From the NCBI GenBank assembly GCA_009869945.1, contig WIXG01000467.1:1-52768 (forward strand): a stretch of 52,768 bases of DNA. The letters are read 5' to 3'. A program made the translations under genes and the position numbers. This stretch comes from Mesaphorura yosii (Eukaryota; Arthropoda; Collembola; Poduromorpha; Tullbergiidae). Positions 23,278 through 35,080 of this stretch are shown piece by piece (position 1 is the stretch's first letter; every line of letters starts with the position of its first letter). A model generated the notes under the pieces. The model saw only the letters and a list, made by a program, of their open reading frames with translations, did not search any database and was not told the DNA's origin.

Positions 23278-24876
23278 ATGAACTTAATCAGTGACTTCAA
23301 TCTGGGACTTGACTTCTTCCTGGCCGTCGGAGCTGCATCATTATTCGCCCTCACCTACGTTCTGAGTCAAGTCAAGCCCAAGAATTATCCTCCAGGTAAG
23401 AAAATACTATAAATCTGACCGACTCTATGTTGTTAACTTGGCTATTTCCGATTCCATCTAGGTCCATGGGGCTTTCCAATACTCGGACATTTGCCACATC
23501 TTGGAAAAGAGCCGTACAAAGTCGCAGCTGCATGGAAAACAAAGTATGGCCCAATTGTAAGCCTTAACTTTGGCTCCTATCCATGTATCATTATCTCGGA
23601 TTACAAACTAGCCCGCGAAGCGTATGCAATGCCTGAATTTTGTGCACGCCCCAAAATGGACTTTGCATCCCGGAGATCAGGTGGGCAACCAGCAGGAATT
23701 ATCTTCACATCAGGAGCCGTATCGCGTGAGCAACGAACATTCACACTTAAACGCCTCCGTCAGCTCGGTGGCTTTGGGACCAAGTCCATGGAATCTGTGA
23801 TTCTTGAGCAAGCACAAGAAATGATTCAAGGGCTAAGCTCCAGGCCTGAAGTGGTCTGTGGTGCACCGTTAGACATTCATCATACGTTGAGCATCGCATT
23901 CTTTAATACGTTATGGGCACTGATAGCTGGAGAACCATTTAAGCAAACGGATCCAACCATTCTCAAATTCACACGGATCGTCGTGGAAGCAGTAGGCGAA
24001 ACGGATGTGTTTACAATGCTTTCCATGCTCATTCCATGGTTTGGAAAGTATTTCCCACTCTGGCTTACTCGTGATGATGGACTGGATCGAATGTTTAACT
24101 CTGCTGGTGACCTTTTCCAGCCGTACGTCGAAGAACATTGGAGGACACGCGTCTCGGGGCAACCACGTGACTTTATTGATGCGTACATTGATCAGATAGA
24201 GACCACAACAGATCCTGAGTCAAGTTTCTATGGTAGCCGTGGAAAATATGGGCTTATGTGTACGCTCCTGGATTTATTCATTGCTGGAATCGAAACAACG
24301 GGCACGACATTCAAATGGCTCTGTCTCCTGCTCGCAACTTACCCGGAAGTGCAAGAGCATCTTGTGGCCGACATCCAGGCAAAGATTGACGATACCCGTC
24401 TGCCTTCACTTGATGACAGGGGCCGGATGGCCTATGTGGAGGCAGTGATTCATGAAGTGATGCGATTCAAGACACTGCTTGGGATCGCGGTGATGCATTC
24501 GACTAGTGAACGGGTTCATTTTCATGGGTACGATATCCCGAAGGATACGATGGTCTACATTAACATACACGAAGCACACTTCAATGAAGAGTTTTGGGGT
24601 GATCCGGAGGCATTCCGCCCGGAACGATGGCTGAGCCCTGCGGGCGAGTTTGTTCCCAAGCGTGAAGGATTCATGCCATTCTCTACAGGGAAAAGAATTT
24701 GTATTGGTGAACAATTGGCACGCGATCAGCTTTTTCTATTCACAATCACCTTGTTTCGTGCTGTACGCGTTGGTCTGGATCCAAATTCACCACCACCGAG
24801 TCTGGAACCAAAATTAGGGTCGAGTACACTCCTACCCAAGCCACATAAACTTGTTTTCACATTACGTAAGCAATGA
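23278..24876 (+). CDS. Cytochrome P450, CYP2-clan, microsomal
   Basis: Exons 23278-23395 and 23462-24876 join in phase 1 (G|GT) for 510 residues, a normal length. The N-terminus is a membrane anchor (LDFFLAVGAASLFALTYVL) followed by the proline hinge PPGPWGFPILGH. The I-helix oxygen motif AGIETT is at ~314-319, the K-helix E-x-x-R at 371-374 (EVMR), the PERF-like FRPERW at about 418, and the heme-binding loop FSTGKRICIG has the ligand Cys at ~453. The PPGP-W-x-P-ilG hinge and SR...GG-x-IFTSG segment place it with CYP2-clan enzymes (CYP18/CYP303-type and arthropod expansions), which hydroxylate lipids, hormones or xenobiotics. Third codon positions are less GC-rich than in the nearby catalase. 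The substrate cannot be told. Confidence 0.92.
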
Positions 24877-24882
24877 ATGGTT

Positions 24883-24888
24883 AATAAA
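24883..24888 (+). terminator. Poly(A) signal AATAAA
   Basis: AATAAA only 7 bp after the P450 stop codon; early but well formed. Confidence 0.5.
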
Positions 24889-25944
24889 CACGTGTGAATG
24901 GTTCTGAGTTAATTTTGGAGGGAACAATCATTTGATCAGTAATTTGGTTGACTCCTGGCTTCAAAAATTATAAAATTCTTCAGCAACTTTAATTCTTTTA
25001 AACTAGCGGCCATAAAAGCATAAACGTTTAGTCAGTTTCTGGCACGAAAGCTGGCATCATGTTATCAGCCATTTAATTATAGATTATCTCGGCGTACATG
25101 CGAATTGCTTGTCTAAACTGCTCAGTAAATGCGACGTGCCTCTTACCAGATCCAAAAAGAGCCATTGTTCTCCTCCAGGAGGTAAATTTCTCTTATTAGG
25201 TAGCATAATTTTGTGCGTCATGCGTTTTTGCATTTGCGAGATGGGTATCTTTGGACTTAGAGACCTGCGGTTTGTTGCATTGGAAAGGGCGAATGCTAAG
25301 CTTTCCAATGACACCTCATTTACCATGGGTCATAGAACCAAAAGTGCCAAAATGGCGGATGACCCGACTTTGACCCCGAATTCCTCGGGAGCCTCAAAAA
25401 GTCGCAGTTGCTCATGTGCTCTTCTAAGTACAACACAGTACGCAGTATTGAATCGCAATGGTCACGCGCTGCGACTTGGAAAGGCTTGAGAAAAACGGGA
25501 TGTCATAGTTCCCATTTTCGTCCTAAAGGCTGGTATTCAGTCAATGCGAAATCGCGTTTTCGGTGCGAAATGAAGCGTTGCGAAGTGTTTCGCAAACTTT
25601 TCGCGTTGGTAGTGAGAGGATGGGAGGATATCCAACTAACTTCAGCACTTAGACCTTTACTCGCGATTCGTCGCTAAGATCAGAAAATATGAAGAATTCT
25701 TTGCGGGCGTAAATGCAATCGGAGGCGAATCTTATTCACCATTCGGTCAGTGCGATGGAGGTGAATTCAATTTCACAGATGCATGCTTGCGACCAAAGAC
25801 ATCCGTCTCAAGCAACCCAAATTCTACGTGGTCAGTGCTCAGGTCCATGATATCTCCTTCAGTATGCTTCCCGATCGGCCAACAACCGCCTCTTACTCTA
25901 TACCTGTCTGGACAATTAAAATTAAAATTGTGAAAGCAAGCTGC
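24889..25944. other. Intergenic between P450 and catalase
   Basis: No gene is supported. Open frames near 25100-25490 on both strands lack start context, motifs or splice sites. The two flanking genes converge here. Confidence 0.35.
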
Positions 25945-25950
25945 TTTATT
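25945..25950 (-). terminator. Poly(A) signal of catalase (minus strand)
   Basis: AATAAA on the minus strand, 55 bp past the catalase stop. Confidence 0.55.
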
Positions 25951-26004
25951 CAATAAATTTTGATCAAACACAACAAAATTCGAAGGTAAGTTAGTAATTT
26001 TGAT

Positions 26005-27668
26005 TTAGGCATTCTTGTCAGCGGTGACCCCTTTCTCCAGCTGCAGGCCCAGCTTGACCCTTCGGTGTAGATCTGGACTGATCTTCGCAAACAGCGCGTT
26101 CAGCGTGCGCTCCTGCACCGGCCTCGCCGCCAATTTCAGTGTCTTCAGCGTGTTCTCCACGAGCCGTCCCTTCTCGATGTGGTTGAGTTTCTCGTAGAAC
26201 TGCGTTGCCTGCGAGAAATTGTCGCCAACGAGGCCGCTGTCCGTTCGAATCGCCTTTCCGTGAATCAACTCAGGTGGAGCCAAAGCGCTATGGTGGCTGA
26301 GATCGACCGTTGGCCCTCCGAAGCTGTTTGGGAAGTAGTTCGGGGCAGAGGATCCCGTCAGGCAGGAGGCACCGTCCCGCATGTAATTGTGGAGCCGGTC
26401 GAGGGGCACATTCGTCGGCCGGTTGATGGGCAGTTGCAGGAAGTTGGCGCCAAGCCGGTAGCGTTGAGTGTCTGAGTACGAGAAGGAGCGCCCCTGTAAC
26501 AGGCGATCCTCGCTCATTTCGATGCCTCGTACCAAGTTGCCTGGATCGAAGGCGACCTGCTCCACTTCTGCGAAGTAATTCTCTGGATTTCTGTTTAGCA
26601 CCATCTCGCCGACGGGGCGGAGCGGGTGACGATCCTCGTCCCAGATCTGCACGGGATCGAATACGCCAGGTACTTTGGCGGCCTCTGCTTCTTTGATGAC
26701 CTGGATATACATTTTCCATCGAGGGAAGTGTTCCTTGGCGATGGCGTTGTACAGGTCCCTGAGCGAGTAGTTTGGCTCCTCGCCCGCGAGCCTTGTCGCC
26801 TGCTCCCAAGTCAGGTTCCGAATCCCCTGCTGCGTGAGCCAATGAAACTTGCAGAAGTGAACTTCGCCCGCTTCGTTCACCAGCTTGAAAGTGTGCACCC
26901 CAAAACCGTCCATGTGCCGAAACCCGTCCGGGAGCCCCAAGTCGGACATGAGCATCATCGTGTGGTGGGCGGACTCCGTTCGGAGCGACGTAAAGTCCCA
27001 GAACATGTTCCAGTCGGGCAGGTGCGTGCGGGGATTCCTCTTTCGACTGTGGACGAATGACGGGAAGAGGAGTGGGTCTCGGATCGGGAAAACGGGCAGG
27101 TTGTTTCCGGTGAGGTCCCAGATGCCTTCCTGCGTGTAGAATTTGACGGCGAAGCCCCGTGGGTCCTGCACCGTATCGGCGGATCCCAACTCGCCGCCGA
27201 CGGTCGAAAACCTGGCGAAGACGTTCGTCTTCTGGCCGATGTGGGCGAAAACAGCCGCTTTTGTGTAGCGTGTAATGTCATGAGTGACGGTAAATACGCC
27301 GTGAGCGCCGCCGCCTTTTGCGTGAACGACACGCTCGGGAATCCGCTCTCGGTCGAAGGAGGTGAGCTGCTCCAGGACGTTTGTGTCGCTCAGCAGGATC
27401 GGTCCGTTGAGTTGGTCGGTTGTGAGTGACGCGGTGAGACTGACGAGAGGCGAACCGAGGGCAGAGCGGGCGATGGATGGCGAGTGCTGCTGCTGGCTCG
27501 ACGCCCAGTGCAAGAGTTGGTCTCCGGCGGGGTCGGCGCTGATCATGCCTGCAAAAAGGAACGAGGAGGTCAATTAGAAATATTTAATCTTCATGTTAGT
27601 AATTTCACCAAGCAAAACTTACCAAGCGCGGCCAAAAGCAAAGCCAGATGGCAATGGAGCTCAGCCAT
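26005..27668 (-). CDS. CAT-like: Secreted heme catalase
   Basis: Exon 27623-27668 (16-residue hydrophobic start MAELHCHLALLLAALG) joins exon 26005-27548 in phase 1 across a 74-bp intron for 529 residues. Catalytic residues are complete: His91 in RVVHAKGGGAHG, Asn164 in LTGNNLPVFPIRD, and proximal heme Tyr373 in RSFSYSDTQRYRLG. The family core (FARFSTVGGE, NRNPENYF) is intact, so it should convert H2O2 to water and oxygen. Unlike animal peroxisomal catalase, it has a signal peptide exon and ends TADKNA with no KANL/SKL-like targeting end, which predicts export to gut or hemolymph. Third codon positions are strongly G/C. It may protect against H2O2 from or for the nearby LPMO; that is inference. 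Confidence 0.93.
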
Positions 27669-28619
27669 GTTTAAACTGGCGCCTGGCGTTTCTCGTTTTG
27701 GTATCTCTGCTTTAATGAAATTGGAACTGGCTTGAATCTGGTTCAGGAGTTCAGGACTCGGAAGCTTCGTCGCCGATTTATGTAGTTCACAGCTGCCGGA
27801 TTGTGATTGCGAGATCGAAGAGTCGTCAGCACAGTGTAGCGCAGTTGACAGTTGACAGTTGAGAAATACGCAGTAGGGAAGCAGCACGACACAAAGCCGT
27901 GGAAGCAATTTCGAAATCTAAATTTAAATCTGGAGTCTGGCTAATTGCGACAGCGCACAGGTGGGAGCTCCAATTGGCAGTTCGACAATGTGAGCAGGAA
28001 GGAATTTCTGGCGTCCCGTTAAATTTAGACGGCGACGACAGCGCAAGTGGCGGTTGGAATCCAAAAATAGTTTACTAATTGCTGTACAATTATAATTTGA
28101 TGAACAAGGCGAGGCGAGTTGCGAGTTGCGAGTCGCGAGTGTCGAAGAAGCTGCCACTGCCAGCCACGGTTAAACTGATTGATATGCGATTGCAATGCTC
28201 AGTTGAAATTAGTAAATTATATTAAATAAGGGTGGATTTACCCCTCGCCTTCCTGGACTCCCTCAATCAATTCTAATTCAGTAATTCCCACAGCGCCGTA
28301 GCATTTTCAAGTTCAGTATTTACCATGTGAAGCAAAAAGACATTTTTCCCATTCTCAGCCACTGCCATGCACGTACTTCATGAGATGGCCTTCGACCACA
28401 TGCCTGCTGCAATTCATTTGCATTCTTCGGCTCTTCTTCGATTTTAATGGCAACTTTTCAACGTGACCTCAGCCAGAAGAATAATACGAAGGTGACGATG
28501 AATTTTACAAGCAAACTTGATACTCGAGCACTGCTCGTTTAGACACGACCCGTTAAAATCCTTTAGATTCTTGAAATTTCACAAAACCACGTACACTTCG
28601 AAATCAGGCCACGCCAATT
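27669..28619. other. Divergent intergenic region
   Basis: No gene is seen. It is the upstream region of catalase (minus) and of the decayed lipase (plus). No clear TATA box. Confidence 0.35.
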
Positions 28620-29360
28620 TTAATGCTAGGTCACACTACAGTCGAAGAACGTGTCAATCGTACTACACTTTCTTCTCGGGGCGGTGTACTGCTTCGGCTC
28701 GTCACTGCTCACGAGATGAACTTTCGGTCACTGCAGGGGAAGGGACCGAACGTCCGCCTGGTCACGACGCTCTTTAATCAATGGACACGGGTGGCCGGAA
28801 TAATCAACGTGGAGCGGAAGATCATCCTCACTTTCCGCGGCTCGTATGGGGCTCAGAACTCTGTCCTGGTTCAGTTTTGCAAGCCGGCGCCCTTCGAAGG
28901 GATGAACGAAGACGTTCTCGTGCACGAGGGTTTCTTATTTTACGCCCAATCAATCTACCCTCAGGCTCGGACAAAACTTCTGACCCTGGCGCGGGCCCCG
29001 CTTCGTACTTTTCTCGTACGGCGGGCCGAGAGTAGGCAACGTCGCCTTTGCTCAGTGGGCCAATTCACTGGATTTCACCGCAGCCCGCATTGTGCACACT
29101 ATACCGACGAGGTCCCGCACGAGCCACACGTGAACAAGGCGACCAGTCTCCATTACACTCACTTTGCGACCGAATTCTGGATCGAAGGGCCTTTCACGAG
29201 CCGCACGCGGATTTCTGCTAGTTACGTGACCGAAGACCCGACCTGCAGCAATTCGTTAGCACAGGATTATGAAGAGATTCAAGACTTTTGGTACTGTAAT
29301 GTGAGCTACGTGCAGTGTCTGATTGAGGACCCGGTCAATGGCCCTCTGCAAATGCTCTGA
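28620..29360 (+). pseudogene. Decayed class 3 lipase
   Basis: The frame at 28623-29360 matches the lipase at 35666-36730 (NVRLVTTLFN, KIILTFRGSYG, PFEGMNEDVLVHEGFL, then YTHFATEFW, VTEDP-x-CSNSLA, YVQCLIED) but is broken. Before it, YCFGSSLLTR ends at a TGA in another frame. About 35 codons between LLTLA and the PRF segment are deleted, including the GHSLG nucleophile. The stretch PRFVLFSYGGPRVGN...FAQWANSL is readable only one frame over, after which the original frame returns. Without the serine nucleophile and with two frameshifts plus a stop it cannot make an active lipase. It is an inverted relative of the minus-strand copy 6 kb away. Confidence 0.85.
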
Positions 29361-30034
29361 ACACATTTAGCTAAAAGTTAACTGCATTAATTAATAGATA
29401 AACCTGTTGTCGGAATAAAACTAATCTCAAGAGCCTCTACTCGAACAAAGAAATTGAGTCGAGCAGGAGCGCCGAAGATTCAATGTACTGAATTGGACTT
29501 TTCTGCTTCTTGCTTACGTTCTACTTTCTCTAATCGACGAAATTAACTTGTCATTTGTTATATTTGCAATTTGCGCTGATCACATCAGTAGAATTATTCA
29601 GCACTGCAACCGGTGAAGTGAATTATTTCAATAAGTGCCATATCCAATAGAATAGGAAAAGGCCAAGACTGGCGTTACGGTAAGTTTTTTACTCGATACT
29701 CGATACGATACCGTTATCTTTAATGAAAATTTTCCACTCGGATGCTTGACTCATCCGACTCGCTTCTCGCTGCGCTGCACTTGAGAGCTGAAGATAATTG
29801 TTTACGCCCATTAAATTAATTCAGTGCACACTTGTCGTTTTATCTTTGTCACTTGTTAGGCTAATTCCTAATTGCTTATCTCTTTTGTTTCGTTGCAGTT
29901 GGAGTCGCTCCTGCTTCGGTTTTCCTCTGTTTAAAAGTCCAACGAATCCAGCAGTTCTACTTTCGTCCTTCAGGTCAATAGTACGCCTACGCCTGCTTCC
30001 AATTTCAGCACCTCCACGTCCACCAGTTCGAACA
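29361..30034 (+). other. Upstream region / possible 5' UTR of prolidase
   Basis: No separate gene. A good donor (ACG/GTAAGTT) near 29681 and acceptors near 29898 (TTCGTTGCAG) and 30008 (TCCAATTTCAG) could define a spliced 5' UTR. The open frame upstream of the prolidase ATG from 29798 has no family match and is probably untranslated. Confidence 0.35.
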
Positions 30035-31655
30035 ATGTCACGATTCCGCTCCGCGTACTACTCCCTGGGCGAGCACACGCTCTCCGTCCCGGCGGCGCTC
30101 TTCACACTCAACCGGAGGCGGCTGGGGGACAGCCTTCGAGCCATCACGAGACCAGGCGTTGTCAGCCCCGACGCAGTGGTCGTGCTGCAGGGCGGCAAGG
30201 ACGACACTCGCTACTGCTCCGACGTGGGGCCCGTCTTCCGCCAGGAGTCTTACTTCAACTGGGCTTTCGGCGTCACCGAGCCCGACTGCTACGGCGCCAT
30301 CCGCGTTGGCGACGGCCACTCCGTGCTGTTTGTGCCTCGACTCCCTGATGAGTACGCCGTATGGATGGGCACCATCCCGCAGCCGGACGAGTACAAGTCT
30401 CGCTATGCCGTGGACAGCGTCTTCTATGTCGACGAAATGGCGCGTGTGCTCAAGGACGAGCTCCATGCGAGCACGCTGCTCACGCTGAACGGCTGCAACA
30501 CCGACAGCGGCAAACTGGCGACCCCGGCCACATTCGATGGGATCGAGAAATTCAAGGTTGACGACAAGACGCTCTTTCCAGCGATCGCCGAATGCCGCGT
30601 GGTGAAGACGGACATGGAGCTCGAAGTACTGCGCTACGTCTGCGACGTGTCGAGCAAGGCGCACGTGGAGGTGATGAAGAAGGTGCGTGTGGGGATGAAA
30701 GAGTACCAGGCTGAGTCCAACTTCTTGCACTACTGCTACTACATGGGCGGATGCCGCCTGGCGGGCTACACTTGCATTTGTGGATCGGGAAACAACGGCT
30801 CCGTGCTGCACTACGGCCATGCAGGCGCTCCGAACGACAAGACGATCGAGCAGGGCGACATGTGCCTCTTCGACATGGGCGGTGATTACTACGGTTACGT
30901 GGCTGATATCACGTGCTCGTTTCCGGCAGACGGGAAGTTCACGCCTGACCAGCGCCTCGTTTACAACGCCGTGCTGGATGCGAACCGCGCCGTGTTTGAC
31001 GCCGTGAAGCCCGGCGTGTCGTGGGTCGACATGCACCTCCTGGCCAATAGGGTTATGCTCACTCGGCTGAAGGAGGGCGGCCTCCTCCGAGGCGACGTCG
31101 ACGCGATGATGCGCGAAAACCTCGCGGCGACCTTCCAGCCGCACGGACTCGGGCACTTTATGGGCTGCGACGTGCACGACGTTGGAGGGTACCTCGAAGG
31201 CCATCCAGAGCGCTCGACCCTTGCCGGGTTGAAGTCGCTCCGTACTGCACGCAAGCTGGAAGCTGGCATGGTGCTCACAATCGAGCCTGGCTGCTATTTC
31301 ATCAATCATTTACTGGACAGAGCGTTGGGTGAGCCAAAACTGGCTCAATTCCTCGTTCCTGAGGCTCTAGCTCGATTCCGAGGGTTTGGTGGAGTTCGCA
31401 TCGAAGACGACATCGCAGTCACGGCGAATGGGGCGGAGCTGTTCAGCAAAGTGCCACGCACGTAAGTCCGCGCTCCACGGGAGAAATAACTAAGCCCTTG
31501 CCTGATTAGCATGATCGTTGCTCAGATATTAATTTCCTTCCTTTGTCTTTGTCCGCAGGGTGGAGGAGATCGAAGCGGTCATGGCTGAAGGCCGGGCAGA
31601 GCACGACGTCTTCGTCCCGCAGCTCAAGAAAAAGCCCCAGAAGATGCCAAAGTAA
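30035..31655 (+). CDS. PEPD: Xaa-Pro dipeptidase (prolidase)
   Basis: Exons 30035-31461 and 31559-31655 join in phase 2 for 507 residues, close to animal prolidase (~493). I start at AACAATGTC before [15 protein letters not shown] because this matches the usual N-terminus. The enzyme cleaves dipeptides with C-terminal proline in the cytosol, as a dinuclear Mn enzyme of family M24. Metal ligands are all present: Asp280 and Asp291 ([15 protein letters not shown]), His374 ([13 protein letters not shown]), Glu417 (TIEPGCYF) and Glu457 (GVRIEDD). The second exon adds a lysine-rich end KKKPQKMPK. Codon use is strongly G/C at third positions, typical of conserved housekeeping genes here. A 423-codon antisense frame over it is a shadow. 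Confidence 0.96.
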
Positions 31656-31678
31656 TTTTCTGCGGTCAGCAGCTCGTG

Positions 31679-31684
31679 AATAAA
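31679..31684 (+). terminator. Poly(A) signal AATAAA
   Basis: AATAAA 24 bp after the prolidase stop. Confidence 0.65.
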
Positions 31685-32530
31685 CAAATTCTATGCTGAT
31701 GATGATTCTATGGTCTTGCTCTCTTTTGCGCTAATTAAATAAACTTAGCTCAAATGGATTAAATACGCTATAAGAATTTTTGAATGTGAAATGTGAATTT
31801 TTTGCTATCGATTTTTTCATGCTTTACTGCAATTAAAAAGTGGATATCTTTCTAATTGTGGGTTTGGGATACTCTTTACGATTTTGTGATAATAAATTAT
31901 TCTCGACATATTGAAATTATAATTATAATGATTCAACAAAGAAGAGTTCATGGATTGTTTATTTAATTATTAGAACCAATTGCGTGTACAAAATTCTCCA
32001 GTTCAATTAGCTTAATTACGTCTAAAAGTGCGAAAAGCTATACGAAACACGACTGGCCACAAGTCGCATTGCGTATTGATCGGCTCGTCACTCGTGACTC
32101 GCTACATGGCTCGTGCATAATTAATTGAAGGCCCTAATTACGGTGAAAACCGCAATGCAACGGCCGCAAATGAGGCAAATGCTACTGATATTGCACCTGA
32201 AAGGAACTTACATTTAGTCCGTTGAAATTCCTTGCCTTGTGCTGGTGTTTGATGTCTTTTGTCTTGCATCGTCATCGGCATCTTCCAAATCGACTCGTGT
32301 CGTGGTGTCCGTACTTCTTGTGTGGTCTGTCTTTTCTGTCTGCACCCATCAAGGTCAACCGCTCTCCCGTCGTGCACATTATATTGTGAAATTGTGATCT
32401 TGGAATGTGTAGGCTTTAGACCAAAATTAATGACAAGACAAGACAATACAAAGTGTGCAGCGAATTTTTAACCAGTTGCAGTTCATCTGAGCTTTGACGT
32501 TGAGCCGTTGGTGTTGGTGGCCTCGATAAA
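31685..32530. other. Intergenic, A/T-rich
   Basis: No gene seen; upstream region of the Cys-loop channel gene. Confidence 0.35.
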
Positions 32531-34271
32531 ATGCAGGTCAACTGCTGTTTCTTCGTGCCCGTCCTGATTATGTAAGTCTTATCTAGAATACTAGAATACT
32601 TACCAGCAGAGTAAGTTTTTTAGTAATTTCTAGCAGAAATTTGGATTTTCTTGCACTTCCAGTTTAGTCTGCGCCAGCGTTAAAAGCAAATCTGAAGACA
32701 TCGAAATCGAAACTAGGCGCATGATTCGAGCTCCTCCGGACGGACAGGCGGAATCGCAATCGCCATCGCAGCCACAATTGCAGCCGACTAATAAAAGTCC
32801 CAAACCAATTCCGGTTCCTGCCCCCGCAGGCGAGCTATACATCCCGGCGAACTACAACAAATACGAGATTCCACGGATGCGAAGCTTGAGTGGCGAGGTG
32901 CTCCCAATCCCAACCCGAGTCACCGTACACCTCAACATTCGTCAGATCCTGGGCGTTAACGAGGCGGACGAAGAGTTGATGGTCGAGATGGACATGCACG
33001 TCGAATGGGCCGATGCGGCTCTGCTCCACGCGACACTGACTTACATACCCGGAGGAGCCCCTGTAACTGCAACATCGTCAGATTCGAACTCGAGCACCGC
33101 CAGCGTGAGTAGCCCGACGACAGCCCCCAAATTCTTCCTTGGTGACCGATTCCGCAAACCCAAAATCACCATCCTTGACCCAGTCTTCCTCAAGAAGATT
33201 TGGAAGCCAGACATCTTCATTGAGAACCTGCTCGAAGTCGAGCAGCCCGACTTGATGGGGAAACCAGCCAAGCTCCGATGGAGTTCGAGGGGCAACATGG
33301 CGTACACGGCGAGGGTGAAGGCTCGCATCAAGTGTCACTTTGATTTCGCCTTCTACCCAGCCGACACGCAGGAGTGTGATTTCACACTGCGAAGTTACTC
33401 GCACAATCAGACGGCGCTCCAACTCACCTGGCGTCGCCCGACGGGGGTGTACCTTCTGAACCCGTACGACGACAACTACGATCTGGCCGTGGGTCGCATG
33501 CGTCGCTTCCGCCACGTCGTGCAGCTCGACCCTCGGGACAAGACGACGGGGGCGCAGGAGAATTTTGACGCACTCCGATTCACAATCTTTACCCGGCGGC
33601 TCCTCTCGTACCACATCATGCAGACGTACGTGCCCAGCATGCTGTACATTGCAATCACGTGGCTCTGCTTCATGGTGCCCAAAGGAATGATAGAAGGCCG
33701 CATGGCCATCGTGATGACGACGCTGCTCACGCTCACCGCCATGTTTGCCTCGGTCCGTGAGTCGACCCCCGTCGTGAGCTACACGAAAGCCATCGATCGA
33801 TGGATGGTCGCCTGTATCGCATTCGTGTTTATGGTCCTCCTCGAATTCTCACTGCTGCTCTGGACTGAGTCGAATCGAGAGGAGGCCGCCGACGCCAACG
33901 TGGGCAGGCACGCAGAGCCAAGTCAAATGCCACTCGTGGAATCCAAAGCGAAGGCGCCGGTCGAGGTCGAAGTTGCGATTGCGTTGCCGAAAAGGGCGGA
34001 GGGCTGTGGATTTTGCCAACGCCTCCGACGACTCACGCTGCATTTCGCCCGAATCACAATCACATTCATTGAGGATTACTCGTTCATCCTCATTCTCATG
34101 CTCCTTCTTACGTTCAACCTCCTGTATTGGAGCTGGCTTCTACTGAGTTCGGGCTACTGCGAATGGCACGTGAATGCGACGCACAATGCAGTGTCAATTC
34201 TCCAGCTGGACGCTGACGCTGACACGGCCACCGAGCAAGAAATTGTAGAGGAACTGCCCGTTTTTGCATAA
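32531..34271 (+). CDS. Cys-loop ligand-gated ion channel, Hodor/pHCl-like
   Basis: Exons 32531-32571 and 32663-34271 join in phase 2 (AT|T) for 549 residues. The first exon completes a signal peptide (CCFFVPVLIILVCAS). A Pro/Gln-rich segment leads into the ligand-binding domain; the Cys loop is C238-x13-C252 (HFDFAFYPADTQE). M1 is at ~336-352, M2 at ~361-378 (GRMAIVMTTLLTLTAMFASV), M3 ~398-420 and M4 ~484-506, with a basic M3-M4 loop. The P-x-x-x-I-x-GRMA entry to M2 and the STP...AIDRWM run after it resemble the insect CG11340 (Hodor), CG6927, CG7589 group, whose Hodor member is a zinc-gated chloride channel of gut. The anion-channel PAR motif before M2 is absent, so ion selectivity is uncertain. 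It ends tail to tail with the LPMO gene, 92 bp apart. Confidence 0.85.
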
Positions 34272-34363
34272 ACTGCACATTGATTGTGATTTAATTCAAT
34301 TTTGGTTCAACAACAAAGCTTTAATAACAAATTCTGTCTCCCAATTTCGAGTTATTTTCCGGT

Positions 34364-35080
34364 TTAAACGATCTTGACGTCAGCACAGTTCCTGAACACT
34401 TGCGTATTCGTCGGATTTTCGCAAATGTCCCAGCCTGGTCTTCCTGGATACGACGTCCTGTACGTCCAGCGAATCGTGCAACGTTCGCAGGTCACACCGG
34501 CTGGAAGCCAGACCTGAGCGGTGATTTCGCGCTCCGAACCGTTCTCGTACGGTACACAGATTCGGTTTCCATCTCGCACTTCTTCGGAACCACCAACAAT
34601 CGGGAGTTTCTGGAAGCAGTTGTCAGTCTCGACTGCTTGCGGGCAGAGCTCGATTTCCCAATAGCCGTAGTGTCCAGCAGTCATCTGACCCTTCATTTCC
34701 ACAACCTGCGTGCATGAAAGAAACAAATGAGCAATTGAGAAGATTTTCAAGGCTGGCAATGCCAATAAGTTATAAATATGACAAATTTGACTCACGGATC
34801 CGGACTGGTACGTGGCCACGGTGATTCCTTTGTCGTACTCGCCTCCCTGATTGTACCTGGACGGGTCTCCCCATTGTGAATCGCTTCCACAGCGTCCGCA
34901 CGTCGAGTACTGCAGGTCCTGGTTTCCACACTCGACTCCAGAGTAGTTCCAGTCGTATGGCGGTTGTGTGCCAAACTCGGGACGGAGGAAAATGGCGTTT
35001 CGTGCGATTGGCTCCTTGATGTAACCGTGTGAGTTGACCAGCGCCAGCGTGGCCATAAAAATAAAAAGTTTCAGCGACAT
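34364..35080 (-). CDS. AA15-type lytic polysaccharide monooxygenase
   Basis: Exons 34796-35080 and 34364-34705 (phase 0, 90-bp in-frame intron) give 208 residues. After a 17-residue signal peptide the mature protein starts with His18 (HGYIKEPIARN); this N-terminal histidine and His107 (TAGHYGYWEI) form the copper histidine brace. The ECG-x-Q...CGRCGD-like block, here GVECGNQDLQYSTCGRCG, and the C-terminal CERCTIRWTYRT...GWDICEN are typical of animal AA15. These enzymes oxidatively cleave chitin or cellulose using H2O2 or O2, in digestion or cuticle turnover. There is no extra binding module. A TATA box lies at 35163-35170. With no stop codon in the intron, retention would add 30 residues in frame, but both splice sites are normal. 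Confidence 0.93.
   Translation of the reverse strand: MSLKLFIFMATLALVNSHGYIKEPIARNAIFLRPEFGTQPPYDWNYSGVECGNQDLQYSTCGRCGSDSQWGDPSRYNQGGEYDKGITVATYQSGSVSQICHIYNLLALPALKIFSIAHLFLSCTQVVEMKGQMTAGHYGYWEIELCPQAVETDNCFQKLPIVGGSEEVRDGNRICVPYENGSEREITAQVWLPAGVTCERCTIRWTYRTSYPGRPGWDICENPTNTQVFRNCADVKIV

Noticed and set aside
25084..25489. Small genes on both strands between P450 and catalase
   Set aside because: Overlapping frames without motifs; no better than chance.
30038..31309. 423-codon minus-strand open frame over prolidase
   Set aside because: Antisense shadow produced by G/C third positions; no motif, while the plus strand has all prolidase metal ligands.
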